Shown in pieces: positions 44,811-53,895 of a stretch of 64,000 bases of DNA. A model generated the notes under the pieces. It was given only the letters and a program-made list of their open reading frames with translations. It had not been told where the DNA came from and ran no database searches. Within the stretch, counting starts at the first letter, position 1. Each line of letters starts with the position of its first letter. The position numbers and the translations under genes were made by a program. The stretch is from Brachypterus glaber (taxonomy: Eukaryota; Arthropoda; Insecta; Coleoptera; Kateretidae): the NCBI GenBank assembly GCA_958510825.1, contig OY294047.1, forward strand, positions 48,963,365-49,027,364, in the 5' to 3' direction.

Positions 44811-47800
44811 AGTAAAATAAAGAATGAAATATAAATCCTATTAATTGTTCTTAGGTTGGTTGCTCAATCTGTTTATTTATTTACAAAACTTAACCTCAAA
44901 TATGAAAAGGTAAATATGAATTTATTAAATGTTTATCATATTTATTATTAACTATATATTATTATTATATATTTTAATATCGTTACCAGTTTTTACATTT
45001 CAACAAATTAATTTTATGACGAGCTTTATTTCTGTTATAGCTACCAAAATGCCAAGATATTTTTACAAGGGTTGCAAAAGTCCAAACGAATTTCGCCTAG
45101 GCATTAAATCTAGGTATAAAGAAAGAACTTACCTTTGGTAAACAATATTTAAATATCAAAACTCGTAAAAGTACTATAATCAAAACTCGTAAAAGTACTA
45201 TAATAGTCAATAAAAACACAATATCAAACGCAGCTCACACAATGAGAGTGGCTAAAGAAAATGGCGTTACTGACAAAGCAGCCAACATAAAACTTAGGAG
45301 ATTTTTTTTTCTTTATGTTGGTGATATTTCTTTCCTTTTTGGGTAGAACTTTTATCCCTGTGTAATCTAAATGGAGAAATCTCCATTGTATAGGATATTA
45401 ACTTTCGATTTCCTATCCATTTGTAACTGAATATTCAGTTTACTTTTTACAGTGAACTCAAGTTAAAACTTCCTGTTAATTTTATATAAAAAATACGTTC
45501 CTTCAGAACTGTGGAAAGCAGTGCATGGTTGTGACGGAGACATAAATAACTTAGAATGCCCAAATGGTAGATTAATAAACATACATGTGGCAGATGATGG
45601 AAGATGGAACAGAATTATATGCAACAGAGAACCCATTAAAACATTAAGCTGCTATGCGGATTCACAGATTTCTTTGGACGCCCATAAGAAAAGGTTAGTT
45701 TGTATGTTAGCATATATGATGGCACCCGCTTATGTTAGTTTGTATATACAGGGTTATTCAGAAATAAGTTCGAGAAATTTTAAAGGTGATTCTATGTAAA
45801 AAATATGAAAAAAAATTCATATAAAGGTTGGTCCGGAAATAAGTCCTAAGGTAGCTACGGTTCTTTAAAATTGTAATAAAAATAAGGTTTTTAATTAATA
45901 ACTCTTGTACCCTTTAAGCTAGAGCGACCAGCTTTTGCATGTATACTAGTATTAATAAGGGCAATAAGTTTATGTTATTTTTTTTATTTATCCTGAGGCG
46001 TGCCTAGACGGACAGAATATGTCAGGCATAACACATTTTTGCCTCAAACTTTTTTATGTATAATTTTTTTTGGGTTTTTTGTAAAAATTATAGATTCCTT
46101 TAGTAAAAATACATCAAAAATGTTATATAGTGTAACACTGTAGGAGCAACCGTTTTCAAAAAAAAATGCAATTAAGAGGAAGTAATATTTTGTGGCACTA
46201 AAAATTTTATTGGTGCTTTTTTGTTTCCCATTAAATACGTCCATCTTCGAAGGGCCGCAGCTCCCTTAGGACTCATTTCCGGACCAACCTTTATAGGAAC
46301 TATTTTAATATTTTTTAAAGTAAAATCAAAACCTCTTAAAATTCTCGAATTTATTTCTGAATATCCCTGTTTATGACACTGAATTTACGTAACATTAAAC
46401 TGGTGATATTACATATATACAGTGATATTAGATTTTCTTGATATATTTTTTCAAAACAATATCTGATGGTTGACAAATCTCTCATGATATTTTCATATGC
46501 AAAACATATTATTGAGATTGCCTAGCAACAACTTAATTCATTAGTGAACGCTTTATAGTAATATTTATTAAAAGTTGTTGCTAGGCAATCTCAATAATAT
46601 ATTTTACCTATGAAAATATGATGACAGATTTGTCAAGCCTCAGACGTATTTTTGGAAAAATATATCAAGAAAATCTAAAATATATAATTATAAAATATTT
46701 GTCGATGTACCAAACCATGTTTCAACATAATCAAGCAAAAATCTAACAGAAAATATGCAGATAATTAGCAAACACATGGAAAATGCCAGCATGTGGAAGT
46801 TTCACAAAGTTTTAAAATTTTCATAGAACCACATGTAAGTAAATGATAATAAAGCCTTTTATGTAATATTTATCCTGCCTGTTCTTTAATTAATAGAGTA
46901 TAATAAACCTAAAACGGCTAATTAAGTTAATATTTACGTAAGTAAAAAATAACCTTAATATACGTCAAAACATCTGTCATAAAATTAGATTTTTAAAAGC
47001 GTTTTTCTCCGAAACTGGTCATTTAATTTGGCTGCAATTTTCCTAATTTAATGTTTACCCCCGAAATTACAAAATATCAACCAGGAACCCCCCTATATGT
47101 GTGCCAGGTTCTTTTACCGCATTATTCGAAATTAAGAAATACATCGACAACCAAACCTTAAAAGTATTCAATTTTGGACTAAACTATAAGCCGATGTAGA
47201 GACTCGATATTCTGACAGTTTTGTGATTATTATAAAGGGTCTCTAACCGCCAACCGCCCCAAACCTCCCTCACATGGCCGCGACTGTTTAGGATGTTTTA
47301 AAAAATACACATTATTTATTTGTTTATTTATTATTTATCACTATACTTATACAACTGATTAATGATATGTATCGACATGTTTAAGTAAATAATTTATTTT
47401 TATTTTTAGTTGTGATAATAAGACGACTTGTAGCATAGGATCAAGTGGTGGCCCTCAACCCGATCCATGTTATGGTACTTTAAAATTCAGTGAAATAATA
47501 TACACTTGTGACGGTAAGTTTATAGCCTAAAGCCTAAATAGGAAATTTTACAAAATTAAATTTTATATTTTAAATCGAACATTTTATTTGGAATTTTGGT
47601 GAAGGCGCGAGCCTGGGTCAGGAGGTTTCTCGTCTCATCTATAATTTCTATTTCCAAATATTTCGCTGATCGAGTTCCCAACCTTCTTTAGTTAAAACAG
47701 ATTCATAGTTTTAATTATATAACTAAATATTTCACGATGAAAAAAGGTTGATCCCATAGTAATTCAGGTAAACTTGGAAATTTTCAAAAACGTTCGCACT

Positions 47801-50784
47801 ATGGACAACCATTGGTTGTCTAAGTTGGAAAAAACATTTAGTTTGAGTTCGAACGTTTTTGAAAATTGACATATTTCCAAGTTTACTTGAATTAATATTA
47901 TATGTTTACTTGATTTAATAATATATTCTTTTTTTTTGTATAGCAAATACTGAAAACAACTATTATATGTGTGTACCATACTAATATTTTTAATTTTGTT
48001 TTTTTTAGAGCCTCCACCGAAACCAAGAGGTAATTTTTACTTTATAAATAGAAATATTTAATATAAGATTAAAATTTTCTTCTATAAAGGGAAAAAGTAA
48101 AACAAAAAAATTAATGTACAACAATTTTGTTTTTTTTTTTTAATTTAAATACCATGACACCCAGGGCATCCTATTTAAAGCACCGTCTATAAGAAAATTT
48201 CACCCATTTTTCATTATGCGTATGGGTTAATATTATTAATCTTTAGTTTTGATATTTTTTATACTATTAAGGGGTTATACTTAAAATACCTAATGCTCTT
48301 AGGCGGAAGGGGAGTTGGGTTTAGCGTTAAGATTCATTACAAAGTTTAGGGGACTGATGTAGCGTCACGCAACACTCTGTAATTAAAATAAATATAAACG
48401 GGTAGTTTTTTACCCAAAAGTTTTTCTAAGACCCCTAGCGTTATAGTCGGAGAGCTCATGGCCATTTTTATTTCTCAGCTGTATTTTATATACAGAGCGT
48501 TCCAAAAGTCACCCCCTCCCCCCCTCTTAACTTTTGAACCAGTTGAGATATCGACTTCAAATTTGGAACTTTTAAATAAAACAACTTAAACTATCTTTTA
48601 GCATATATTTAATACTTTGGGCAGGGGGGCATGAGAGCACATTTTTTTAAATGGAAAGGGGGGTCGTGTAATACATCATTTTAAAGCTTATAAAATTCTC
48701 CATTTAACTCCATTTTTTTAAATAAAAAAAAAAATTTGGGTTTAGAATGGGGTTGAAAATGGGTATTAATGTCAAAATTCCTCTAAAAAAACAAATAATT
48801 TTTTAAAAATGCCTAATTTCATCATAAAAAAATGTTAATTATACTTTTAAACTAATTTTAGTTGACATAAATAAAAAATTATAAAAAAAAAACTTAAAAA
48901 TCGAATGTTTTAGCACAAAAAATTGAAAAATCAAAACCTTAAAAAACATTTTTAAAAAATTTAAAAATGTTAGTTTAAATAGAGAATTTTAGAGGCTTTA
49001 AAATGATGTATCACACGACCCCCCTTCCCATTTAAAAAAATGTCCCCCATGCACCCCTGCCCACATTTTAAGAGCTGAAAATATGAAATATATGCTAAAA
49101 GATAGATTAAGTTCTCTTATTTAAGAGTTCTAAATTTGAAGTCGATATCTCAACTGGTTCAAAAGTTAAGAGGGGGGGGTGACTTTTGGACCGCTCTGTA
49201 TGTCTATAAGTACATTCAAATTAAGCTATTTCCAAATTGCTAGGCTCCGGATCCGGTTCCTTATAGAACATGGGGAAAGAGAGATCAAAATTAAAAAGAA
49301 AAACAGGGTGTTCTTAATTTATTGTTGTATTTATAGATACATCTGTCGCTGTATGTGAGGGAGAATCGGCAAGCTTAAAATGCACCAATGATGAAGTTAT
49401 TTATGTTTTGGATGCGGTTTATGGAAAACTGGATAACGATAAATGCGATCTGAGTACTGTAAACCATACAACTGAGTGTAGTAACAACAATGCAAGAGAA
49501 GTGGTTCAAAAATAGTGAGTAAAGTATAGTTTGACGCATGGGAAATATGTTTGGAATGTATGTGCAAGTGGGAGGAAGGCTCAATGTAGGCACGCACGCC
49601 TTATAACGCTCTTGACTGAAAGAAGAGAGCGCGAATGATTCCTTCCCCTTTAAGTCGGAGACTTTCTTTCATGCGGAGAACTATGTAATAGTTGCTTATA
49701 ACAATAACAGCGGTCCAGGTCCCGCCAAGTACGACTAATATTAGGCCAAATGGATTTTTGAATTCCTCGTATTTTTTTAATATACCCTAAAATTTTCAAA
49801 ATCCTACTATCTCTTTCTAAGATTTTGAAAAAAAACGTCATTATTTTCCGGACTTGAATCTTAAATATGTGAGGTGCTGGAATTTTTGTAAGGTCAGATT
49901 CGGATTCTACTCCCTTGAATTAGTAAGAAAAATTTACTTTCAGATCAAAGCAAAAATAAAATAAAAGGTTGCTATTTGTTGTCTAGTGTTATTAGTCGCT
50001 TAATCATGTGCGTGGATGCTATTGCTTTGCTATACTTGACTTGAATATTCGTCGTACTTGGCGAGTGTTGTGAGACCGTCTTTAAAAATAGTTACTGTAA
50101 GCTAAAACTATCTTAATTAAAAAATAAAACAAAAAGTCTTCTCCACAATTTTTTAAATAATTTTATTTCTATTTCGACTGGCTACATATATTTCATCCCT
50201 AAACAATATGGGACATCTTCAGGCCACATACTCAAAAACCGTCAACAAATTGTAATATCCGTCGTAAAATCATTAAAATAACGTTCACAGTACAATAACC
50301 CGCTGTAATTTGACAGAATAATGCGTAATTTTATAAAAATTATACTTAATTTATTTATTAGTGTTAATTTAATATGGATATTACAATTTGTTGACGGTTT
50401 TTGAGTATGTGGCCTGAAGATGTCCCATATTGTTTAGGGATGAAACATATGTAGCCAGTCGAAATAGAAATATAATTATTTAAAAAATTGTAGAGAAGAC
50501 TCCAAGTTTTGTTTTATTTTTTGAAATATTTTACTCCAATTTAAGAATGGACAATACATTATCTATCTTAATTATTTCTTTTTTTTTATTTTTCAGTTGC
50601 AATAATAAACCTTTTTGCTCGGTACCTGCAAGTAATAGTTTGTTTGGAGACAACTGTGTTGGAATCTTAAAATACTTAGATATTAAATATACTTGTGGTA
50701 AGTGTTGAAAACTATTTATTTTTTTTTTTTTAATATCAATTTTTTTTTTCAGAGTGTGGATGTTCCTGCAGAAGATATCCATAA
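32193..50784 (+). CDS. Secreted protein with four SUEL-type (rhamnose/galactose-binding) lectin domains
   Basis: Fifteen exons join in phase into 477 codons: 32193-32265, 32895-32933, 33260-33313, 34219-34423, 34832-34935, 34990-35010, 36463-36646, 38463-38563, 38618-38647, 45507-45693, 47410-47513, 48009-48029, 49337-49514, 50597-50697, 50753-50784. Residues 1-24 form a signal peptide ([13 protein letters not shown]). Gal_Lectin domains span about 56-158, 166-260, 271-367 and 375-467. Each has eight cysteines. Domains 1 and 2 keep the YGR and DPC sugar-site motifs; domain 3 has DGR and PDPC; domain 4 has YGK and DNC. Linkers are short and partly proline-rich (DKPGPPP, EPPPKPR). The tail is [10 protein letters not shown], with no membrane anchor. 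Proteins of this type bind rhamnose or galactose and are often linked to immunity or eggs; the role here is unknown. Two or more adjacent genes is a less likely reading, because only one signal peptide and one stop are seen. Confidence 0.9.
32405..32789. mobile_element. MITE in lectin intron 1, interrupted by a SINE
   Basis: ATAATTAATTGTTTTCCTTG at the left is inverted at the right as GAGGAAAACAATTAATTAT. Nearly all of the inside is the SINE at 32441-32690. Confidence 0.75.
32441..32690 (-). mobile_element. tRNA-derived SINE (minus strand)
   Basis: On the minus strand the head reads GGAGGCATAGCGTAGTGGCT, containing a box A match (TAGCGTAGTGG, 32672-32682). A box B match, GTTCGATTC, lies at 32629-32637 inside a good T-arm (GTGAG/CTCAC). 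Acceptor-stem pairing is imperfect and about 170 bases of unrelated sequence follow, so this is a SINE and not a working tRNA gene. It would be transcribed by RNA polymerase III, opposite to the host gene. Confidence 0.75.
33590..33795. repeat. Fragment of a GCGTTACGTAATACTTGAACG foldback family, intron 3
   Basis: Contains ATTACGTAACGC twice in opposite sense and ends TACTTGAACGTTCCC, shared with the end of the 39125-39792 element. Holds G-rich runs near 33738. Confidence 0.55.
34459..34615. repeat. Short MITE just after lectin exon 4
   Basis: Starts TACCGGGTGTTTCAGGAAGG and ends AAATGGAACACCCCGTA. Same family as 15628-15808. It begins 36 bases after the exon 4 donor. Confidence 0.65.
35112..36199. 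mobile_element. ~1.1-kb element with ACACTAGGCAAC ends, lectin intron 6
   Basis: AACACTAGGCAACACAG near 35115 is inverted at the right as TTGTTGCCTAGTGTAA. The right third (AATATACCCTAAAATTTTCA, AGGTGCTGGAATTTTT, GGTCAGATTCGG) recurs in direct orientation at 49765-49998 in intron 13, where the right end is TTGTTGTCTAGTGTTA. No coding capacity seen. Confidence 0.6.
36855..37284. mobile_element. 430-bp element with TACACGGAAA ends, copy 1 (lectin intron 7)
   Basis: Starts TACACGGAAAGAAATTAGTG and ends in a T-run with CCGTGTA. Nearly identical to 39208-39636; I see only a few base changes and one length difference in a T-run. Non-coding, hence non-autonomous. Confidence 0.9.
37295..37745. repeat. 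Dispersed repeat with AACACGTTTTTAGCGCACGA palindrome, copy 1
   Basis: TTTCATAACACGTTTTTAGC and GCTAAAAACGTGTTATGAAA form an imperfect palindrome. The following sequence (TTACATTTAAATTGATGACT, CTCTTATGGGCCTA) recurs inverted at 52806-53215. Confidence 0.65.
38150..38400. repeat. Dispersed repeat with short GACA-like tract, intron 7
   Basis: Contains GTGGTCACAAATTTCCCGGA, ACACAGACCGATCCGACAGA and CCGAAATCATATTTTTTGG. The same right-hand sequence follows the long (GACA)n array at 52413-52470. An inverted piece is at 27425-27560. Confidence 0.65.
38841..39049. mobile_element. 209-bp MITE with TA target duplication, lectin intron 9
   Basis: CAGTGCGATTATAAAGTGCC at the left is inverted at the right as GGCACTTTATAATCGCACTG. 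TA lies on both sides, as for mariner-type elements. Confidence 0.85.
39125..39792. mobile_element. Foldback element interrupted by the second 430-bp element
   Basis: Left arm AGGGAACGTTAAAGCATTAC ... GGTTCTCGCGTTATT. The right arm is its reverse complement (AATAACGCGAGAACC ... GAACGTTCCCT). A central hairpin at 39648-39702 (TTTCATATTTTGGCTACCCC and its complement) completes the foldback. Confidence 0.8.
39208..39636. mobile_element. 430-bp TACACGGAAA element, copy 2, nested in a foldback
   Basis: Near-identical to 36855-37284, including TTATAAGATATTTGGTAACA and GAGAAAGCCTTGTATTTATA. Inserted in the left arm of the 39125-39792 foldback, so it arrived after it. Confidence 0.9.
40570..41136 (+). 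CDS. LINE ORF1 protein (RNA-binding chaperone type), probable N-terminal frameshift
   Basis: The open frame gives 188 residues: a coiled-coil-like stretch ([20 protein letters not shown]), a fold that starts NLRLYGIKE and resembles the RRM of type II LINE ORF1 proteins, then a C-terminal part ([20 protein letters not shown]) and an acidic tail. Such proteins bind the element's RNA. An ATG at 40503 opens [17 protein letters not shown] in another frame. The two frames appear to belong together, separated by one extra base near 40575, so this copy may make only a shortened product. ORF2 follows 358 bases later. Confidence 0.7.
   Translation: MKFITKISQKVTNSIKSLLEEQSAMYEKRINHLEEKMDILLQNEKKMNLRLYGIKETKNENLKNKVVSMLGTINVNIQTDDFEAFRNGKAKDKKTIRPVTIILHNIQNRINIIKNRKLLKGKKLTIAEDLTQFRHKLLIKAAEKYGSKNSWSMNGKIFVIINSEKKEIRRFSDLEENESNDEQEDEDV
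41495..44455 (+). CDS. LINE ORF2: endonuclease-reverse transcriptase, intact 986 aa
   Basis: Endonuclease (about residues 36-245) shows ANIRS (N42), LTETW (E71), AGDINI (D173, N175), SCIDH (214-218) and TDHLS (D240, H241). Reverse transcriptase (about 500-800) shows [18 protein letters not shown] (D615), [10 protein letters not shown] (671 on) and YADD (702-705). The C-terminal region follows without RNase H or gag-type fingers. It nicks target DNA and copies element RNA at the nick. No stop or frameshift is seen and all named catalytic residues are present, so the copy looks young. Its A-rich codon use matches the window. It is mobile-element coding, not host function. Confidence 0.92.
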   Translation: MLEYLEEVEIYENNEKTKYYTVEEINNNKNNLLNGLNIFQANIRSLNKNYEELQVLLDSYQVQFDIIVLTETWNVECPQYFSINGYTTHYNKAKFNQNDGCVIYILKNINAVVTNKKINEVTFSVIKFNFNKYTYNIIALYRPHGSNVELFLQDLSLILEEHSDSNINIFAGDINIHILDKLNPHSTTYLNILNSMGFKSYINSHTRITADSESCIDHYFVKCNNNNFTLQGIIGENVTDHLSTILNIKTKFQNKLNTKKNNEIINKKDINFELLAELLGDESWHTVYNSNDVNLAYNNFINLIQKYINNATINKQIKTVTKLKPWISPSLIKCIKTRENLKRKCLKNKNNNNLWNEYKRYRNHVTNIIKIEKKQYYEQLLHKANNDPKKIWKTIKTAINNKKEKNENITLHNENKKVSNPIEVAEQFNSYFTNVGGNIQKNIQTRKNKTKRQQKNKNIQDSMFMAPASDLEILKEIGSLKNNSSSGIDKVSVKIIKHVKNIIAAPLTYIINLSFEQGIFPEKLKVAIIRPIHKGGETSKMNNYRPISILNNFSKIFEKCIKTRLCAHLKRNKIISKFQFGFQEKTSTQDAIFHLTDSLYKTLNKNKKLLAIFLDLQKAFDTVPHNKLLKKLYDIGIRGVVYDLFKSYLFQRQQHVNIDDKFSESAEVKCGIPQGTVLGPQLFLIYLNDIFDVNLKGHIISYADDTVLVFEGFSWEDVIREGELGMAGIKEWLDDNLLSLNENKTYFMTFSASIVNQPNFQTIKLHNNCNVENCTCTQKIQKTDQIKYLGVIIDPFLKWEQHVTYVISKIRKFIYIFYNIRDLFPEYILRNIYISLVQSIITYGICIWGNTYNTHFENLNITQKYILKVIFFKNKLFSTTELFSQTNMLDIKGLYIINAVKFVQKNRNLLGRIQHLHETRSKLNYNLILPQPVKTLIKKSLAYTGPKLYNLIPSSIKKINNTALFYKKATDFIKTNIYLFLYALEQ
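44772..44808. repeat. (TTA)n tail of the LINE
   Basis: About twelve TTA/ATT repeats directly after AATAAAATTTATT, at the LINE 3' end. Confidence 0.85.
45155..45204 (+). repeat. Tandem duplication of a 24-base unit
   Basis: ATCAAAACTCGTAAAAGTAC followed by TATA/TATA occurs twice in direct succession between the LINE and exon 10. Confidence 0.8.
45748..46371. mobile_element. Inverted-repeat element with ~120-bp TIRs, right after lectin exon 10
   Basis: Left TACAGGGTTATTCAGAAATA, TAAAGGTTGGTCCGGAAATA, GTCCTAAGGTAGCTACGG. The right end is the reverse complement with small changes (CATTTCCGGACCAACCTTTA, TTATTTCTGAATATCCCTGT). The interior is shared with 29950-31145. It starts 54 bases after the exon 10 donor. 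Confidence 0.8.
46430..46676. repeat. Foldback MITE, lectin intron 10
   Basis: AGATTTTCTTGATATATTTT and AAATATATCAAGAAAATCT are inverted. Inner arms include GAGATTGCCTAGCAACAACTT and AAGTTGTTGCTAGGCAATCTC. Confidence 0.85.
47761..47893. repeat. Foldback MITE, lectin intron 11
   Basis: AATTCAGGTAAACTTGGAAA is inverted as TTTCCAAGTTTACTTGAATT; CAAAAACGTTCG and CGAACGTTTTTG pair inside. Confidence 0.8.
48493..49198. mobile_element. 706-bp foldback element with TA target duplication, lectin intron 12
   Basis: CAGAGCGTTCCAAAAGTCAC and GTGACTTTTGGACCGCTCTG are inverted, and pairing continues for more than 250 bases into each arm (TTGAGATATCGACTTCAAAT, TCGTGTAATACATCATTTTAAA). TA flanks both ends. 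A related short copy is at 58622-58767. A similar flank without the element lies near 51590. Confidence 0.85.
49722..50064. repeat. Inverted-repeat fragment in lectin intron 13
   Basis: CCGCCAAGTACGAC and GTCGTACTTGGCGA are inverted. The inside is the right third of the 35112-36199 element family. Confidence 0.6.
50121..50520. repeat. 400-bp foldback element with ~140-bp arms, lectin intron 13
   Basis: TTCGACTGGCTACATATATT, CCTAAACAATATGGGACATC and CTCAAAAACCGTCAACAAAT all recur as reverse complements in the right arm. It ends about 75 bases before exon 14. Confidence 0.85.
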
Positions 50785-50820
50785 AATAAAATAAACTATT
50801 TGACATACTAAAGTAATAAA
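50785..50820 (+). terminator. Polyadenylation signals of the lectin gene
   Basis: AATAAA at 50785-50790, 50790-50795 and 50815-50820, starting directly after the TAA stop. This predicts a very short 3' UTR. Confidence 0.65.
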
Positions 50821-52130
50821 TAAAAATAAGCATTAAAAGTCCAGCTTATTTTTTTTTAAATTTAAATAGAATTATTTTATTATTATGTTTAGTTTCTTTA
50901 AAATAGTAGTAATAATAAAATATTTTCTAAAAAGAACATTTTTCTACTACTTAATTAACCTCGATTAAATCTTAATGTTACCCATTTTTTACAGTGAACG
51001 TCTGGTAAAAATTACAACCCTTAAAGTTATCGGGTCTACCGACAACCGGAATGATTTTTTTATAGTTTTTTTTTATAATATGTTTCATTAATGATAGAAA
51101 AATGATAATCATATCGATCGCAATCCATCCACTTTAGGAGAAAGTAAAAAGGATGAAATTAAGCCCTAGCGTTTCATATCACCTGGTTGGTCAAATAAGA
51201 CCTCTAGCTTACCCTCAGTGAATTTCTCTTCAGCTAAACCTAATACTTAAGAAATCTTTACTCTCGAAATGATTATATATAAATAAATTCGTTGACCTCT
51301 ACAAGAAATCAAAGCAGTTATTGAAGCGAATTGTAAGCTTTTCTTTGACAAACTGGATTTTGGAAGGCCAGTACTAAAGACTAAAGGGGAAAACGATCAA
51401 AGTGGCATTTTTTTTTAAACAAGATTTTAATAGCTTAAATAAAGTTCACGAGTTATTTTTATCAGTATTTGGCAAAATTATGTTTTATGGAAAACTGATC
51501 AAAGAAAAAAGTATGATCGCAGTCGAATTTCTTAATAGTCGGAGACCTGGTGACTATTTTTATTTAATTATTTGCTCCCGGCTGTATTTTATATCTGCCT
51601 TAAAGAACATTCAAATTAAGCTATTTCCAAATTTCTTGGCTCCGAATCCGGTTCCTTTGAGTGCTTAAAGCTCCAAAATCTGTGGCAATGAGCTACCAAT
51701 AAATCAATTTTTAACTTGCCTATCATGTACATTACATTTAATACATTCAGATTAAGCTAATTTCATAGTTATACACAATAATTATGGGGCCAATAGCGGT
51801 AAAAGTGACACTTTGTTAAGAGTTTGGACTTTTGTTTTACCTTGGAGTGCAGCCCACCAAAGTACTTTTGCGGTCCCTTATGGAAAATTGTCAGATATCT
51901 GACAGAACCAAATTAAAACTAATTTTACTTGTTATTACTTTTTTTATTAAAAATATGTTTACAAGCGAATAAAAAATAGCGTATGTTACACGTCCTTGGA
52001 TCATAATATACTATTAAAAATTAGTTAATTTGTATTTATTATATCATAAGTTAAGATCTTAAAAAAAATAACTTAACGCGTCTTTAGGAAAATTTAAATT
52101 TTTTAACTTGAAACGATCTTAAATATTTGG
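50821..52130. other. Spacer after the lectin gene, no gene seen
   Basis: Bases 51530-51665 resemble the two flanks of the 48493-49198 element joined together (CGGCTGTATTTTATATCTGC, ACATTCAAATTAAGCTATTT, CCGGTTCC). The rest is AT-rich, with no exon I can support. Confidence 0.45.
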
Positions 52131-52135
52131 GTCCC

Positions 52136-52412
<277 letters not shown>

Positions 52413-52805
52413 TTTATTCTGACGAAATCATATTCTTTGGTTATAAAACGCCGAGAAACGTAAAAAAGCAATAAAAATGTTTAAACTTTTTTTCACTAAG
52501 GCAAGACTTTCCTCGAAGAAAGTAAAAAAAGACCCTATTAGGGCACAGAATTACCTATTGTGCCTTTGGTTTATCTAGAGAATAAACAGTCGATTTTCAT
52601 GCCACAAATGCATTCCGGATTCAACTTTTATTATTCAAATTTATTTAAATCCCAGCCAAACAGAAAGTTGCTGTTTTTGTTTGCAAACGTGCGGATTTTC
52701 GTTTTTAAACAACAACTTACTACAGTTAAAGTTTACAGTTTATATGCTTACAGCGCTTCAGGAAACATAAGCTCTAAATTCTTATAAATTTTCTGTTAAC
52801 TTCCT

Positions 52806-53520
52806 TTTCCAATTTTGTGACTTTTATAAGCGGATAACTGCACGCATTTTGCTTCTTCTTATTGGCCCATAAGAGGTTAGTTAGTTTTTTTCTTTTGGGT
52901 TCTTTGTCTTCTACGAAATTGTGTTTTAAGTTATTTTTTACGTGTTAAAATTATGGCTTGGTTTTTGAAAAAAAAAGAGAGCTGACTAAAAAAGATATAA
53001 AAATATCGTTTGTTCTTTGAATTTTAAACATTGCGAAAATTGTAATGCCGACCCAAAACAAAAATTCTTAAATCGGTCATCAATTTAAATGTAAATTTTT
53101 TAAAATTTGAGAGCAAAATTGAAACAATTGTATAAAACACTCGTTTCATACCACGTTTTTAGCGCACTAGTACTTTAAAAAACTCGCCGCAAGCGGCTCG
53201 TCCTCTAAACTAGTATTCGTGCCAATGAACTAATAACTTTTCTCTCTAGAATAGGCATTTCATTTGTAAAAACTGACAAAAACGTAGCCAACATAAACAT
53301 TTATCTGTCTTACTCGCACAGCTTTGTTCTAACAGAGACAACAATAACAGTTACTGGTAATTGTTATTGTTCAGGCCTGAATATACCTACTATTTGTTTA
53401 CAAACATACCGAGATGTTGGCGATACTTTATATTAACGGTATGCGTATTCTAAAGAGAAGAGTTGTTAGTTCGTTGACTCGTGCGCTAAAAACGTATGTA
53501 ATAAAACTAGTAGTTTAATA
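52806..53520. repeat. Dispersed repeat, inverted copy of the 37295-37745 family
   Basis: Shares GCTTATTGGCCCATAAGAGG-type sequence, ATCAATTTAAATGTAA and ACCACGTTTTTAGCGCACTA. GTGCCAATGAACTAATAACT near 53220 and AGTTGTTAGTTCGTTGACTC near 53462 form outer inverted arms. Confidence 0.6.
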
Positions 53521-53895
53521 TACTATTAGAGGGACATTTTTTAAAATGCTGCTGCCAACAAAATAATGCTTTTCCCTATTGTTTATAAACGGGAATTAAA
53601 AAAAAATAATTATTGAAATATTCTGATTCTATAAATAAAATATAACATGATCTAGTTTTACAGAATTGTTAAATAAATTTACAAAATATATCTTAAAGTG
53701 CAAAGAATAAGTAAAAAAAATCCGGTACGTATAACCAGAATTTTAAAAGAAATTGTAAAATTAAAATTTTACAATAAAATTACATATTTGCTTTAACCTG
53801 CAAATTTTATACAATTTCATACTGTAATTAAAAAAAAATTCCCCCTTTAAGCCCCCCCTGGCGTTTTTGCTAAGAGCCCCTCTGGTATTTTTATT

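Larger units (their letters stand above)
40190..44815 (+). mobile_element. Near full-length jockey/CR1-type LINE in lectin intron 9
   Basis: Order is 5' UTR, ORF1, 354-base spacer, ORF2, 3' UTR, and a (TTA)n tail at about 44772-44808 preceded by AATAAA. ORF2 has an apurinic-type endonuclease and reverse transcriptase without an RNase H domain, which points to the jockey/CR1 group. It lies in the same orientation as the host gene. I could not identify target-site duplications, and the 5' edge is approximate. ORF1 carries a probable one-base frameshift near its start. Confidence 0.8.
40000..45455. mobile_element. DNA element split by the LINE, with ACTGTAAAAAGTAAAC inverted ends
   Basis: ACTGTAAAAAGTAAACCGAA near 39996 and TTCAGTTTACTTTTTACAGT near 45435 are inverted, each next to GAATATTCAGTTACAAA or its complement. 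The adjacent sequence on both sides is found joined, without the LINE, in the repeat at 7831-8310. Left-end copies also occur at 20460 and 29470. Bases 44830-45300 are of unclear origin. Confidence 0.55.

Noticed and set aside
45521..45799. A separate 92-aa gene at 45521
   Set aside because: It is lectin exon 10 (45507-45693) read past its donor into the transposon at 45748.
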